From Synergistota bacterium (GTDB lineage Bacteria > Synergistota > Synergistia > Synergistales > Synergistaceae): a DNA stretch of 64,000 nt. The notes under the pieces were generated by a model. It did no database searches. It was not told where the DNA came from and saw only the letters and a list, made by a program, of their open reading frames with translations. Made by a program: the position numbers and the translations under genes. This document shows, in pieces, positions 41,676 through 49,748 of the stretch; position 1 is the first letter of the stretch; the number at the start of each line of letters is the position of its first letter. Location of the stretch: the NCBI GenBank assembly GCA_023450745.1, contig JAEXGR010000044.1:1-64000 (forward strand). Reading direction: 5' to 3'.

Positions 41676-42638
41676 ATGGATATTCTAGGTAAAGTCAACA
41701 AAGTCCCCGGCGGCATAATGGTAGTCCCCATGATCATTACGGCGGTGATCAACACCTTTATTCCGGCGGTGCTCAAGATCGGCGGTCCGACCACCGCGGC
41801 TTTCAGCGGCGCCGGAGCGATGGCTACCATCGGCATGCTGTTGTTTGTCGCGGGCAGCCAGACCAAATACAGCGACCTGGGCGCGGTCTGCGCGCGCGGC
41901 GGCCTGCTGGTGATCGTCCGCCTGGCGGTGGCCTTCACGGGCGCTTGGCTGACGTTGAAATTCTTTGGCATTGGCGGGATCTGCGGCGCCTCCGCGCTCG
42001 CGATCACGATCTCCCTCGCCAGCTGCAACCCCGGCGTCTACGCCGGGTTGATGCAGTCTTACGGGGATAACGTCGACAAAGCGGCGATGGGCGTTCTCAA
42101 CCTGATCGCCGTTCCCGCCACGCCGCTGGTGATTCTTGGCGTGGCCGACGGCACCGGATTTGACTACATGAGCGCGGTGGCCTCGCTTGTTCCCTTCGTT
42201 CTGGGCATGGTGCTTGCGAATTCCGATGAAAAGGTACGCAAGCTCTTTTCCACGGCGACGCCGGTAGTCCTATTTTTTCTGGGCTGCTGCCTCGGCGCGA
42301 GCATCAACTTGAAGGCCCTCTCTCAGGCCGGAGCCGCCAATATCGTGCTTATCGGCCTGATCGTCTGCGTCTTCCTGCCCATAATGATAACGGCGGACAA
42401 ACTTATATTAAGGCGTCCCGGATACGCCGCGGTCGCCGCCACCTGCCTGGGCGGCCTGTCGGTCGTGGCGCCGAGGATCATCGGCGAGCGGCTGCCGCAG
42501 TATCAGCCGTACGTGGAAACGGCCACGGCGCAAATGGCGGTAACGCTGGTCTTCTGCATCTTTGTTTTTCCCTACATTACCAAGTTTGTCGTCGGTAAAT
42601 TCGGCAGCGGCGCGCCCGCGGCCGGAAAGACCAATTAA
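41676..42638 (+). CDS. kdgT: 2-keto-3-deoxygluconate permease-family transporter
   Basis: A 320-residue inner-membrane carrier with about ten hydrophobic segments. It matches the KdgT family in length and in stretches such as KVPGGIMVVPMIITAVINTF at the N-terminus and TISLASCNPGVYAGLMQSYG in the middle. KdgT proteins import keto-deoxy sugar acids with protons. In this operon the cargo is more likely the carboxylate that the CoA ligase or CoA-transferase activates. GGGAGG lies before ATG 41676. Family call is good; the substrate is not known. Confidence 0.85.
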   Translation: MDILGKVNKVPGGIMVVPMIITAVINTFIPAVLKIGGPTTAAFSGAGAMATIGMLLFVAGSQTKYSDLGAVCARGGLLVIVRLAVAFTGAWLTLKFFGIGGICGASALAITISLASCNPGVYAGLMQSYGDNVDKAAMGVLNLIAVPATPLVILGVADGTGFDYMSAVASLVPFVLGMVLANSDEKVRKLFSTATPVVLFFLGCCLGASINLKALSQAGAANIVLIGLIVCVFLPIMITADKLILRRPGYAAVAATCLGGLSVVAPRIIGERLPQYQPYVETATAQMAVTLVFCIFVFPYITKFVVGKFGSGAPAAGKTN

Positions 42639-42693
42639 ATTATCTTAGTTTTCCCGCCGCCTCGCGCGGCGGGAAAACTGGAGAAAGCACGGG

Positions 42694-44274
42694 GTGGAAA
42701 AGGTGAGCAAAGTAATTTCGTCTGACGCAGCTATATCACTAATTAGAGATAATGCCGTGATCGGTATCGGTGGTTTTGGAGGCTTTTCCGCCCCCGACGA
42801 TATCTTGCGCGCGATGGCGAAATCTTTTATTGCCAACGGCAGGCCGAAGGGGCTGCACGTCGTTTCCGGCATTTCCCCCGGCGACCTTACGGAGAACGGA
42901 TACGGCCTGAGCATCATCAAGGAGCCCGGCATCATCGCTTCGATCTACGCGGCCCATGTCGGGATGTCTCCCGCGATCGGCCGCGCCGTGAGCGGCAACA
43001 AAATCGCCGGCTACACCGTTCCTCTCGGAGTCTACGGACACCTTTTAAAGGCGATCGCCGGCGGGTGTCCCGGCGTAATGACGAAGATCGGCCTTCACAC
43101 TTTCTGCGACCCGCGTCTTGACGGCTGCCGGGTGAACGGCCTCGCGGCCGAGTCGGGACGGGAGGTCGTTTCGCTGATCGATTTTGAGGGAGAAGAGTAC
43201 CTCTTCTACCGGAGCTTCCCGATCGAGCTGTGCGTCATCCGCGGCAGTTATGCCGATGAGTATGGAAACATCTCGCTCGAGGAGGAGGCCCTCTACAGCG
43301 AGCAGGCGGCGATGGCCGCGGCCGTGCATAACTGCGGCGGCACGGTGATCGTGCAGGTGAAGGGGGTCTTTAAACGCGGCGCCGTCGACCCCCGGCATGT
43401 GGCGATTCCCGGCGCGCTCGTCGACTATATCGTGGTCGCCAAACCGGGAAACCACCTGCAGTGCTACGACGGTTCGGTTTTCCGCCCCGAGCTGATCGGC
43501 GACGTGCGGCAGCAGCTGGAAATGATCCGCCCGATGGCGCTCTCGCCGCGAAAGGTCTGCGGCCGGCGCGCGGCGCTTGAGATAGAGGGCGGCAGCCTTG
43601 TAAACCTGGGCATCGGGATGCCGGACAGCGTCGCCAGCGTCGCTAACGAGGAAGGCATCAGCCATCAGGTGACGTTTTCCATCGAGACGGGGGTCTACGG
43701 CGGCGTGCCGGTGAGCGGCGTGGGATTGGGCGCCGCGGTGAATCCAGACGCGATTCTTTCAATAACGGACAACTTTGACATCTACGACGGCGGCGCGCTT
43801 GACGCGGCCTTTCTCGGAATGGGCGAGGTCGACGAAGAGGGCAATGTCAACGTCTCTAAATTTGGCTCGCGCTGCACGGGGCCCGGCGGCTTCATCAACA
43901 TTACCCAAAGCACGGAAAAGGTTTGCTTCATGGGGACCTTTACGGCGGGACCGATGGACTGCCAGATCGGCGGCGGCCGTCTTGCGATTGAACAAGACGC
44001 CCCCGGAATCAAATTCAAGAAGAAAGTGCAGCAGGTGACCTTTTCTTCGCGCTGCGCGGCGGAGAAGGGGCAGCGGGTGCTTTATATAACGGAGCGGGCC
44101 GTCTTCCGGCTCGAAAAGGAGGGCGTGACGCTGACGGAGATCGCGCCCGGCGCGGACCTTGAGCGGGACGTCCTTGCGAAGATGGAATTCCGGCCGCGGA
44201 TATCGGACGAACTGCGGCTGATGGACGAACGGATATTCCACGATAAAAAGATGAAAATAAGCTTTACGCGTTAA
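42694..44274 (+). CDS. Propionate CoA-transferase/YdiF-type acyl-CoA:acetate CoA-transferase
   Basis: A class I CoA-transferase of 526 residues with fused alpha and beta parts. The first half has GIGGFGGFSAPDDILRA and the oxyanion region; the second has NLGIGMPDSVASVANEEG and SIETGVYGGVPVSG, in which Glu331 is the expected covalent CoA-ester residue. Moves CoA between short or substituted acids and acetate. It starts with GTG 42694 (GGAG ten bases upstream) or GTG 42703. A MarR-type operator is embedded near codons 14-19. It could activate the imported acid without ATP, in parallel with the ligase. Confidence 0.87.
   Translation: MEKVSKVISSDAAISLIRDNAVIGIGGFGGFSAPDDILRAMAKSFIANGRPKGLHVVSGISPGDLTENGYGLSIIKEPGIIASIYAAHVGMSPAIGRAVSGNKIAGYTVPLGVYGHLLKAIAGGCPGVMTKIGLHTFCDPRLDGCRVNGLAAESGREVVSLIDFEGEEYLFYRSFPIELCVIRGSYADEYGNISLEEEALYSEQAAMAAAVHNCGGTVIVQVKGVFKRGAVDPRHVAIPGALVDYIVVAKPGNHLQCYDGSVFRPELIGDVRQQLEMIRPMALSPRKVCGRRAALEIEGGSLVNLGIGMPDSVASVANEEGISHQVTFSIETGVYGGVPVSGVGLGAAVNPDAILSITDNFDIYDGGALDAAFLGMGEVDEEGNVNVSKFGSRCTGPGGFINITQSTEKVCFMGTFTAGPMDCQIGGGRLAIEQDAPGIKFKKKVQQVTFSSRCAAEKGQRVLYITERAVFRLEKEGVTLTEIAPGADLERDVLAKMEFRPRISDELRLMDERIFHDKKMKISFTR
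42733..42750 (+). promoter_or_regulatory. Intragenic MarR-type operator
   Basis: ATATCACTAATTAG (42733-42746) is identical to 14 bases of the operator at 38305. It lies 39 bases inside the CoA-transferase coding region, suggesting roadblock repression or control of an internal promoter. Confidence 0.55.
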
Positions 44275-44315
44275 TAAGGCTGGTTTATAGAAAAAAGGCG
44301 AAAGGGGTAATAAGA

Positions 44316-45914
44316 ATGGCTGAAGAGAGAAAACATACCACGCTTTCAGGATACGAGCTAAAAAGGGTCTACACCGAGGAAGATATCAAGGGTGAAGACA
44401 TAAAGGCGCAGCTCGGCGAGCCCGGACACTTCCCGTTTACGCGCGGCATCCGCGAGGAGATGTACCGCGACGGAAAACTGTGGACGATGGGCCAGTACGC
44501 CGGCTTTGCGTCCGCGGAGGAGGCCAACAAGCGCTTCCGTTACATCATCGAGCAGGGCGGCACGGGGTTTTCCGTCGCGCTGGACCTGCCTACTCAGATG
44601 GGTTACGATTCCGACGACCCCATGTCGGAGGGCGAGGTCGGAAAAGTGGGGGTCGCTATCGATTCCCTGGCTGATATCGAGGCGCTGTTCAAAGGAATCC
44701 CCTTTGAAAAAGTACGCCAGATACGCACGACGGCGAACGCCAACTCGATCATCATGCTCGCCTTTTACGTAGCTTTCGCGAAGAAAAACAATATCGACCC
44801 CAATACGATCGGCTTCTTCCTGCAAAACGACATTCTCAAAGAGTACATGTGCCGCGGCACCTATATCTTCCCGCCCGCAGCCGGCGTCAAGCTCTCTGTC
44901 GACGTGCTGGAATACTGCGGCAAGCATCTTCCCCATTGGACGCCTATCGCGGTCTCCGGCTACCACATCCGGGACGCCGGGGCCACGGCGGCGATGGAGC
45001 TGGCGTTCACGCTGGCGGACATGATCGAGTACTACGACGCCGCTGTGAAGCGAGGAGTGGATATCGTCGCGGCCACGGCGAACAGCTACTTCTTCCTCGG
45101 CGCGCAGCTGGACTTCCTTGAGGAGGTCGCAAAATACCGCGCGGCCCGCCGTCTCTACGCGCGGATTATGAAAGAACGCTATCACGTGACGGCGGAGGAG
45201 CCGCAGCGCCTGAAGATATTCGCCTTCACAAGCGGCTCCGCGCTGACGGCGGAACAGCCCATCAACAACGTCGTCCGCGTCGCCATTCAGACGATGGCGG
45301 CGGCGGCGGGCGGAATCCAGACCTTCCACGCCTCCTCCTATGACGAGGCGATCTCGCTGCCTACGCAGGAAGCCGTGACGGTCTCGCTGCGCACGCAGCA
45401 GATCGTGGGCTATGAGTCCGGCCTGACGGAGACGGTCGATCCGCTTGGCGGCTCCTATGCGGTCGAGGCGCTCACGAACGCTATCGAGAAGGAAGTCCTC
45501 GCCCTGCTTGAGACGATAGAGAAAAAGGGCGGAGCCATGAAGTGCATCGAGGAAGGCTTCCAGCAGAGGATGCTGGCGGACAACGCCTATAAGTATCAGA
45601 AGAGCGTGGACAATAAAGAGCGCATCGTCGTGGGCGTCAACGAGTTCAAAGACGGCAAGCCCATAGAGCCCGCCCAGTTTACGGTTCCCGAGGATGTGGC
45701 GATCAAGCAGACGGAGAAGATCAACAAGCTGAAGGCGGAGCGCGACAACGAGAGAGTGAAGCGCGCCCTTGCCGCCGTGGAGAAGGCGGCCCGGAACGAC
45801 GAGAACCTGGGCGAGTATATGATCGAAGCGGTGAGCGCCTACGCGACGCTGGGTGAAATCTGCGGCGTGCTGAAAGAAGTTTACGGCAAATATACGCCGA
45901 TGAAGATTTACTAA
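44316..45914 (+). CDS. B12-dependent acyl-CoA mutase, large subunit (non-standard substrate residues)
   Basis: A 532-residue TIM-barrel subunit of the methylmalonyl-CoA mutase family, needing the separate B12 subunit encoded next. Family motifs are intact: GTGFSVALDLPTQMGYDSD, QNDILKEYMCRGTYIFPP, SGYHIRDAGAT (His), FHASSYDEAISLPTQEA. By eye against Propionibacterium MutB, Tyr89 is kept (Tyr61 in WTMGQYAGF), but Arg87 is Gly59 and Arg207 is Lys192 (PPAAGVKL). Isobutyryl- and hydroxyisobutyryl-CoA mutases have other residues at these places. So it rearranges a CoA thioester carbon chain, but probably not plain methylmalonyl-CoA. Sits 41 bases after the CoA-transferase. Confidence 0.85.
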   Translation: MAEERKHTTLSGYELKRVYTEEDIKGEDIKAQLGEPGHFPFTRGIREEMYRDGKLWTMGQYAGFASAEEANKRFRYIIEQGGTGFSVALDLPTQMGYDSDDPMSEGEVGKVGVAIDSLADIEALFKGIPFEKVRQIRTTANANSIIMLAFYVAFAKKNNIDPNTIGFFLQNDILKEYMCRGTYIFPPAAGVKLSVDVLEYCGKHLPHWTPIAVSGYHIRDAGATAAMELAFTLADMIEYYDAAVKRGVDIVAATANSYFFLGAQLDFLEEVAKYRAARRLYARIMKERYHVTAEEPQRLKIFAFTSGSALTAEQPINNVVRVAIQTMAAAAGGIQTFHASSYDEAISLPTQEAVTVSLRTQQIVGYESGLTETVDPLGGSYAVEALTNAIEKEVLALLETIEKKGGAMKCIEEGFQQRMLADNAYKYQKSVDNKERIVVGVNEFKDGKPIEPAQFTVPEDVAIKQTEKINKLKAERDNERVKRALAAVEKAARNDENLGEYMIEAVSAYATLGEICGVLKEVYGKYTPMKIY

Positions 45915-45934
45915 AAGGAAAAGGAGGCTGCGTA

Positions 45935-46387
45935 ATGGTAAAAGTTCTTATTTCAAAACCGGGCCTTGACGGCCACGACCGCGGCGCGAAGGTGGTCGCG
46001 CGCGCCTTTGAGGAGGCGGGCGCGGAGGTAATCTACACCGGCCTTCAGGCCACTCCGGACGAAATCGCCGAGGTGGCGGCGAAAGAAAAGGTGGACGTCG
46101 TAGGCGTGAGTCTCCTCTCCGGCGCTCACAATACGCTGATGCCGAAGGTGATCGACAAGGTAAAGGAAAAAGAGGGCATGGAAAAGACGGTCTTTATCCT
46201 CGGCGGCATCATTCCGCAGCAGGATATCCCCGGCCTGATGGAGAAGGGCGTCAGCGGCGTATTCGGACCGGGCACCCCGCTTGACGAAGTGACCGAATTC
46301 ACCTTTGAACAGGTGGCGCTCGCCAAGGCCGAGGACATGGCCGAGCAGGCGCTGTCCTCGATGTCGAACAAAGCTTCAAATATATAG
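45935..46387 (+). CDS. B12-binding small subunit of acyl-CoA mutase
   Basis: A 150-residue cobalamin-binding protein that completes the mutase. The DxHxxG motif is at Asp12-His14-Gly17 (GLDGHDRGAKVVA), with His14 the lower cobalt ligand; further pocket motifs are SLLSGAHNTLMPKV and GGIIPQQDIPGLMEKG. It starts 20 bases after the large subunit with GGAGG. A split mutase of this sort is usual for isobutyryl-, hydroxyisobutyryl- and archaeal methylmalonyl-CoA mutases. No MeaB-type chaperone gene is in the cluster. Confidence 0.93.
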   Translation: MVKVLISKPGLDGHDRGAKVVARAFEEAGAEVIYTGLQATPDEIAEVAAKEKVDVVGVSLLSGAHNTLMPKVIDKVKEKEGMEKTVFILGGIIPQQDIPGLMEKGVSGVFGPGTPLDEVTEFTFEQVALAKAEDMAEQALSSMSNKASNI

Positions 46388-46419
46388 ATATATAGAATAA
46401 AGATTAAGGAGGCATTTAC

Positions 46420-47628
46420 ATGGCAGGGATACTTGAAGGAGTAAAAGTTCTTGGCATAGAGCAGCAGGTCGCGGGACCGACCTGTACGATGATGCTCGCC
46501 GATCAGGGCGCGGAGGTCATAAAGGTCGAGCGTCCGGGAAGCGGCGACACGGCGCGCGAAATGGCGCCGATGCTCAAAAACGACAAAGGCGGCGCGCAGA
46601 GCGGTTACTTCGCGCGCTTCAACCGCGGCAAAAAGAGCGTGACGATCGACATGCAGTCCCCCGAAGGCCAGGCGGTTCTCTGGGATCTCATCAAAGATAC
46701 GGAGATCATCGTTGAAAACGTCAAGCCTGGACTGATGGATAAGCTCGGCTTCACCTATGAAAAAATCAAAGAGGTCAATCCCGGCGTGATATATGTCGCC
46801 ATCAGTGGCTTCGGACGCTCGAAGAAGTATGAGGGCCCCTACGCGAAACGCCTGGCCTACGATATCATCGCGCAGGCGATGGCGGGGCTGATGTACACCT
46901 GCGGCAGCGACGCGCAGGGACCGCCGACCTGGCTCGGCTTCGCGCTTGGCGATTCCGGCACCGGCGTCTACGCGGCCTACGCGGCGATGCTGGGCTACAT
47001 CAATAAGCTGCGCACCGGCAAGGGCGAATACTTCGACGTTTCGATGTACGACTGCATGATCGCCCTGGCCGAGCGCTCGCACAACGTATACGCCTTCACC
47101 GGCAACGTCGTGACCAGAGGCCCCGACAAACTTATCGCTCCGTGGGGCCCCTTCAAGTGCAAAGACGGTTACGTGGCGATTATCGTGCCGACGGAATCGA
47201 TGTGGAAAAAATTCCTGACGGCGATCGGCCACACCGAGCTGCTTGAGAACCCCGACATCCAGTCCGGCCCGGGACGCGGCGCACACATGGAGACGCTCAT
47301 CCGCCCGATCATCAACGAATGGCTCGCCGACAAGACGAAGATCGAGGCCTGCGAGATATTTATGGCTCAGGGGCTTCCCTGCGGCCCGGTTCAGAATTCG
47401 GAAGACGTCGCCCATGACGAACACACCAAGAAGCGCGAAATGCTCGTCAAAATCCCCGACCCGATCGTCGGCGAGCTCACGGTCGTGGGATGCCCGATCA
47501 AGATGGAGGAGCACGCGGCCGCCTACAGCCCGCTGCCCAACCTCGGCGCCGATACCGACGAAGTGTTGAAGAAACTCGGCTACTCGGACGAGCGCCTTGC
47601 CGAACTTCACGATAAAAAGGCCATCTAA
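46420..47628 (+). CDS. CaiB/BaiF family CoA-transferase
   Basis: A 402-residue class III CoA-transferase. The N-terminus is typical: VLGIEQQVAGPTCTMMLADQ, GAEVIKVERPGSGD and LKPG-like ENVKPGLMDKLG. The catalytic Asp is Asp178 in FALGDSGTG. These enzymes swap CoA between two acids without free intermediates, saving ATP (BaiF, Frc, benzylsuccinate CoA-transferase). A second CoA-transferase type in the same operon suggests that more than one acid is activated, or that CoA is recycled from the product onto new substrate. Confidence 0.92.
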   Translation: MAGILEGVKVLGIEQQVAGPTCTMMLADQGAEVIKVERPGSGDTAREMAPMLKNDKGGAQSGYFARFNRGKKSVTIDMQSPEGQAVLWDLIKDTEIIVENVKPGLMDKLGFTYEKIKEVNPGVIYVAISGFGRSKKYEGPYAKRLAYDIIAQAMAGLMYTCGSDAQGPPTWLGFALGDSGTGVYAAYAAMLGYINKLRTGKGEYFDVSMYDCMIALAERSHNVYAFTGNVVTRGPDKLIAPWGPFKCKDGYVAIIVPTESMWKKFLTAIGHTELLENPDIQSGPGRGAHMETLIRPIINEWLADKTKIEACEIFMAQGLPCGPVQNSEDVAHDEHTKKREMLVKIPDPIVGELTVVGCPIKMEEHAAAYSPLPNLGADTDEVLKKLGYSDERLAELHDKKAI

Positions 47629-47668
47629 GCAGATTCGCATATTATAAAAAAGGAATGGTGAAACATAA

Positions 47669-48853
47669 ATGGAAAAGGTTGTCATAGTATCAGCGGTACG
47701 CACCCCATTTGATAAATTCGGCGGTTTGATGAAGGGCGAAAACACCGTCTCTCTCGGCTCCTTCGTGGTAAAAGAGGCGATGGAACGCGCCGCCGTCGAC
47801 CCGGCGGACGTCGAAGAGACTTATATCGGCATCAACATGCCCACGGCGAACCGTTCGATAGCGAGGCAGATATCCCTTGCCGCGGGCATGCCGCCCGAAG
47901 CGAACTCGACCACCGTCGACCGCGCCTGCTGCTCCTCGATGGTCGCCATCGCGATGGCCAAGCGCGCCATCGAACTCGGCGACGCGAAGGTGACCGTCGG
48001 CGGCGGCTCGGAGAACATGAGCAACGTGCCTTACTTCGTGGAAGACCTGCGCTGGGGCAAACGCCTTGGCGACATCGTCCTCAAAGACATCATGGTAGTA
48101 TCGTGCCCCTATACCGGCGAGCCGCGCGCGAAACAGGCCGGAGAGGTCGCGCTGCAGTACGGCATTACCCGCGAGATGCAGGACGAATGGGCCTACCGCA
48201 GCCAGATGCTCTATCAGGAGGCGTTCAAAGCCGGTAAATTTAAGGAAGAGATCAAGCCTTACACCATACACACCAAGAAGGGCGACGTCGTGATCTCCGA
48301 AGACCAGTCGCCGCGTCCCGACACGACGATGGAGGGGCTGGCAAAGCTCAAGACCGTTAACCAGAGCCCGACCGTCACCGCGGGCAACGCCCCCGGGCTC
48401 AACACTGGCGCAAGCGCGCTCGTGCTCATGAGCGAAAGCGAAGCGACCCGCCGCGGACTGAAGCCGCTGGCGACGATCGTGGCGCACGCGCAGGCCTCGG
48501 GACACCCCAAATACATCGCGACGATCCCCGCCTTTGCCGCGCAAAAGGCGCTCGCGAAGGTGAACATGACCATCGACCAGATGGACGTCATCGAAATCAA
48601 CGAAGCCTTCGCCGTGATGCCCATCGCCTCCACCCTGCTGCTGGGCGATCAGGAACCCGCGAAGGTCGAGGCGATCCGCGCCAAGACGAATATCAACGGC
48701 GGCGCGATCGCGATCGGACACCCGACCGGAGCCACCGGCGGACGCCTCGTAATGACGATGGCCTATGAGCTGCAGCGCCGCGGCGGCGGCTACGGCCTCT
48801 GCACGATCTGCGGCGGCGTCGGCGAGAGCGAAGCCTTCATAATCAGAGTCTAA
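47669..48853 (+). CDS. Thiolase-family acetyl/acyl-CoA acyltransferase
   Basis: A 394-residue degradative-type thiolase cleaving a 3-ketoacyl-CoA with CoA. Active Cys is Cys87 in DRACCSSMVAIAMA; the other catalytic residues are in IEINEAFAVMP (Asn/His-loop), GGAIAIGHPTGATGG (His) and CTICGGVGESEAF (Cys). A tandem Cys at 87-88 is unusual, as most thiolases have CGSG there. It lies 40 bases after the CoA-transferase with a GGAATGG site. Fits a pathway in which ring or chain cleavage gives a beta-keto acid CoA ester. Confidence 0.92.
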   Translation: MEKVVIVSAVRTPFDKFGGLMKGENTVSLGSFVVKEAMERAAVDPADVEETYIGINMPTANRSIARQISLAAGMPPEANSTTVDRACCSSMVAIAMAKRAIELGDAKVTVGGGSENMSNVPYFVEDLRWGKRLGDIVLKDIMVVSCPYTGEPRAKQAGEVALQYGITREMQDEWAYRSQMLYQEAFKAGKFKEEIKPYTIHTKKGDVVISEDQSPRPDTTMEGLAKLKTVNQSPTVTAGNAPGLNTGASALVLMSESEATRRGLKPLATIVAHAQASGHPKYIATIPAFAAQKALAKVNMTIDQMDVIEINEAFAVMPIASTLLLGDQEPAKVEAIRAKTNINGGAIAIGHPTGATGGRLVMTMAYELQRRGGGYGLCTICGGVGESEAFIIRV

Positions 48854-48909
48854 ACTCAGTAAGCGAAGGGCCGGGATTACGGCCGCTAGAGAGGGAGGTT
48901 GCGGTAAAT

Positions 48910-49695
48910 ATGGAATTTCAGGATATACTATATGAAAAGTATAATAACCGGGCAAAAATTACCATTAACAGACCCGACAAAATGAATATGTTCACCAATC
49001 GCACCTTGAACGAAATGATCACCGCGCTTCAGAGCGCGTGGACGGACAAGGAGGTTGGCGCCGTCATCCTTACGGCGGCGGGAACCCGCGCTTTTACAAT
49101 CGGCGGCACTCCCGCAGAGAGCGACGCCTGCGCCCAGCCCCTTGAAAAGCTGCCGATGCCCAGTCTCTTCGCCCAGCTTTTGCAGACCATCCGCACCATC
49201 CCCAAACCGGTGATAGCGGCCGTCAACGGCTACGCGATCGGCGGCGGCCACGTTCTTCAGGTGGTGTGCGACCTTACCATCGCCGCCTCGACCGCGAAAT
49301 TCGGCCAGGTCGGCCCCAAGGTCGGGAGCTTTGACGCCGGTTACGGCAGCGCGTACCTCTCCCGCATCGTCGGCGAGAAGAAGGCCAGAGAATTCTGGTA
49401 CCTCTGCAAGAAATACACCGCGGAAGAATGCCTGCAGATGGGGCTGGTCAACGCCGTCGTCCCGCCGGAAGAGCTGATGGCAGAGACGGACAAGTGGGTC
49501 GATACGATCGTCAAATCCAGCCCGACCTCTCTTGCGGCGCTGAAAATGTCCTTCAACGCCGACAGCGCCTCCGTCTGGGGGATTCAGTCCATGGCCGGCG
49601 TCGCTCTGGGCATGTATTTCAACACAGAAGAAGCGAAAGAATGCAGCCGGGCGTTTGGCGAAAAGAGAGATCCCGACATCGCCCAATACCGTTAA
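48910..49695 (+). CDS. MenB/BadI-like crotonase (C-C bond forming or cleaving)
   Basis: A 261-residue crotonase-fold protein much closer to naphthoyl-CoA synthase (MenB) and 2-ketocyclohexanecarboxyl-CoA hydrolase (BadI) than to enoyl-CoA hydratases. Diagnostic stretches: NGYAIGGGHVLQVVCDLTIA, FGQVGPKVGSFDAGYGSAYL, GEKKAREFWYLCKKY. The Asp and Ser of SFDAGYGS match catalytic positions of MenB, and the C-terminal EKRDPDIAQYR keeps the Tyr that completes the site across the trimer. No other menaquinone gene is nearby and it sits with a thiolase and CoA enzymes, so hydrolytic opening of a cyclic beta-keto acyl-CoA is the better reading. GGGAGG precedes the ATG. Confidence 0.82.
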   Translation: MEFQDILYEKYNNRAKITINRPDKMNMFTNRTLNEMITALQSAWTDKEVGAVILTAAGTRAFTIGGTPAESDACAQPLEKLPMPSLFAQLLQTIRTIPKPVIAAVNGYAIGGGHVLQVVCDLTIAASTAKFGQVGPKVGSFDAGYGSAYLSRIVGEKKAREFWYLCKKYTAEECLQMGLVNAVVPPEELMAETDKWVDTIVKSSPTSLAALKMSFNADSASVWGIQSMAGVALGMYFNTEEAKECSRAFGEKRDPDIAQYR

Positions 49696-49708
49696 TTTGT
49701 TTAAGCCC

Positions 49709-49730
49709 TTAATGCTCAGGCATTAATTTT
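49709..49730 (+). promoter_or_regulatory. Small hairpin before the amidohydrolase gene
   Basis: TTAATGC pairs with GCATTAA over TCAG, followed by TTTT. A weak attenuator or an operator-like palindrome. Confidence 0.4.
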
Positions 49731-49748
49731 GGAAGGAGAGAACGAGCC

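Noticed and set aside
38481..47628. A bile-acid 7-alpha-dehydroxylation (bai) operon
   Set aside because: Ligase, OYE reductase and CaiB/BaiF enzymes recall baiB, baiCD/baiH and baiF, but the SnoaL-type dehydratase BaiE, the short-chain dehydrogenase BaiA and the BaiG transporter are absent, and a B12 mutase and thiolase are present.
46126..47745. A 539-codon minus-strand frame over the CaiB-family gene
   Set aside because: Antisense shadow of the CoA-transferase and B12 subunit genes; no motif and no ribosome site.
48910..49695. Calling the crotonase an ordinary enoyl-CoA hydratase
   Set aside because: It lacks the two-glutamate hydratase pattern and has the MenB/BadI signature with Asp, Ser and C-terminal Tyr.
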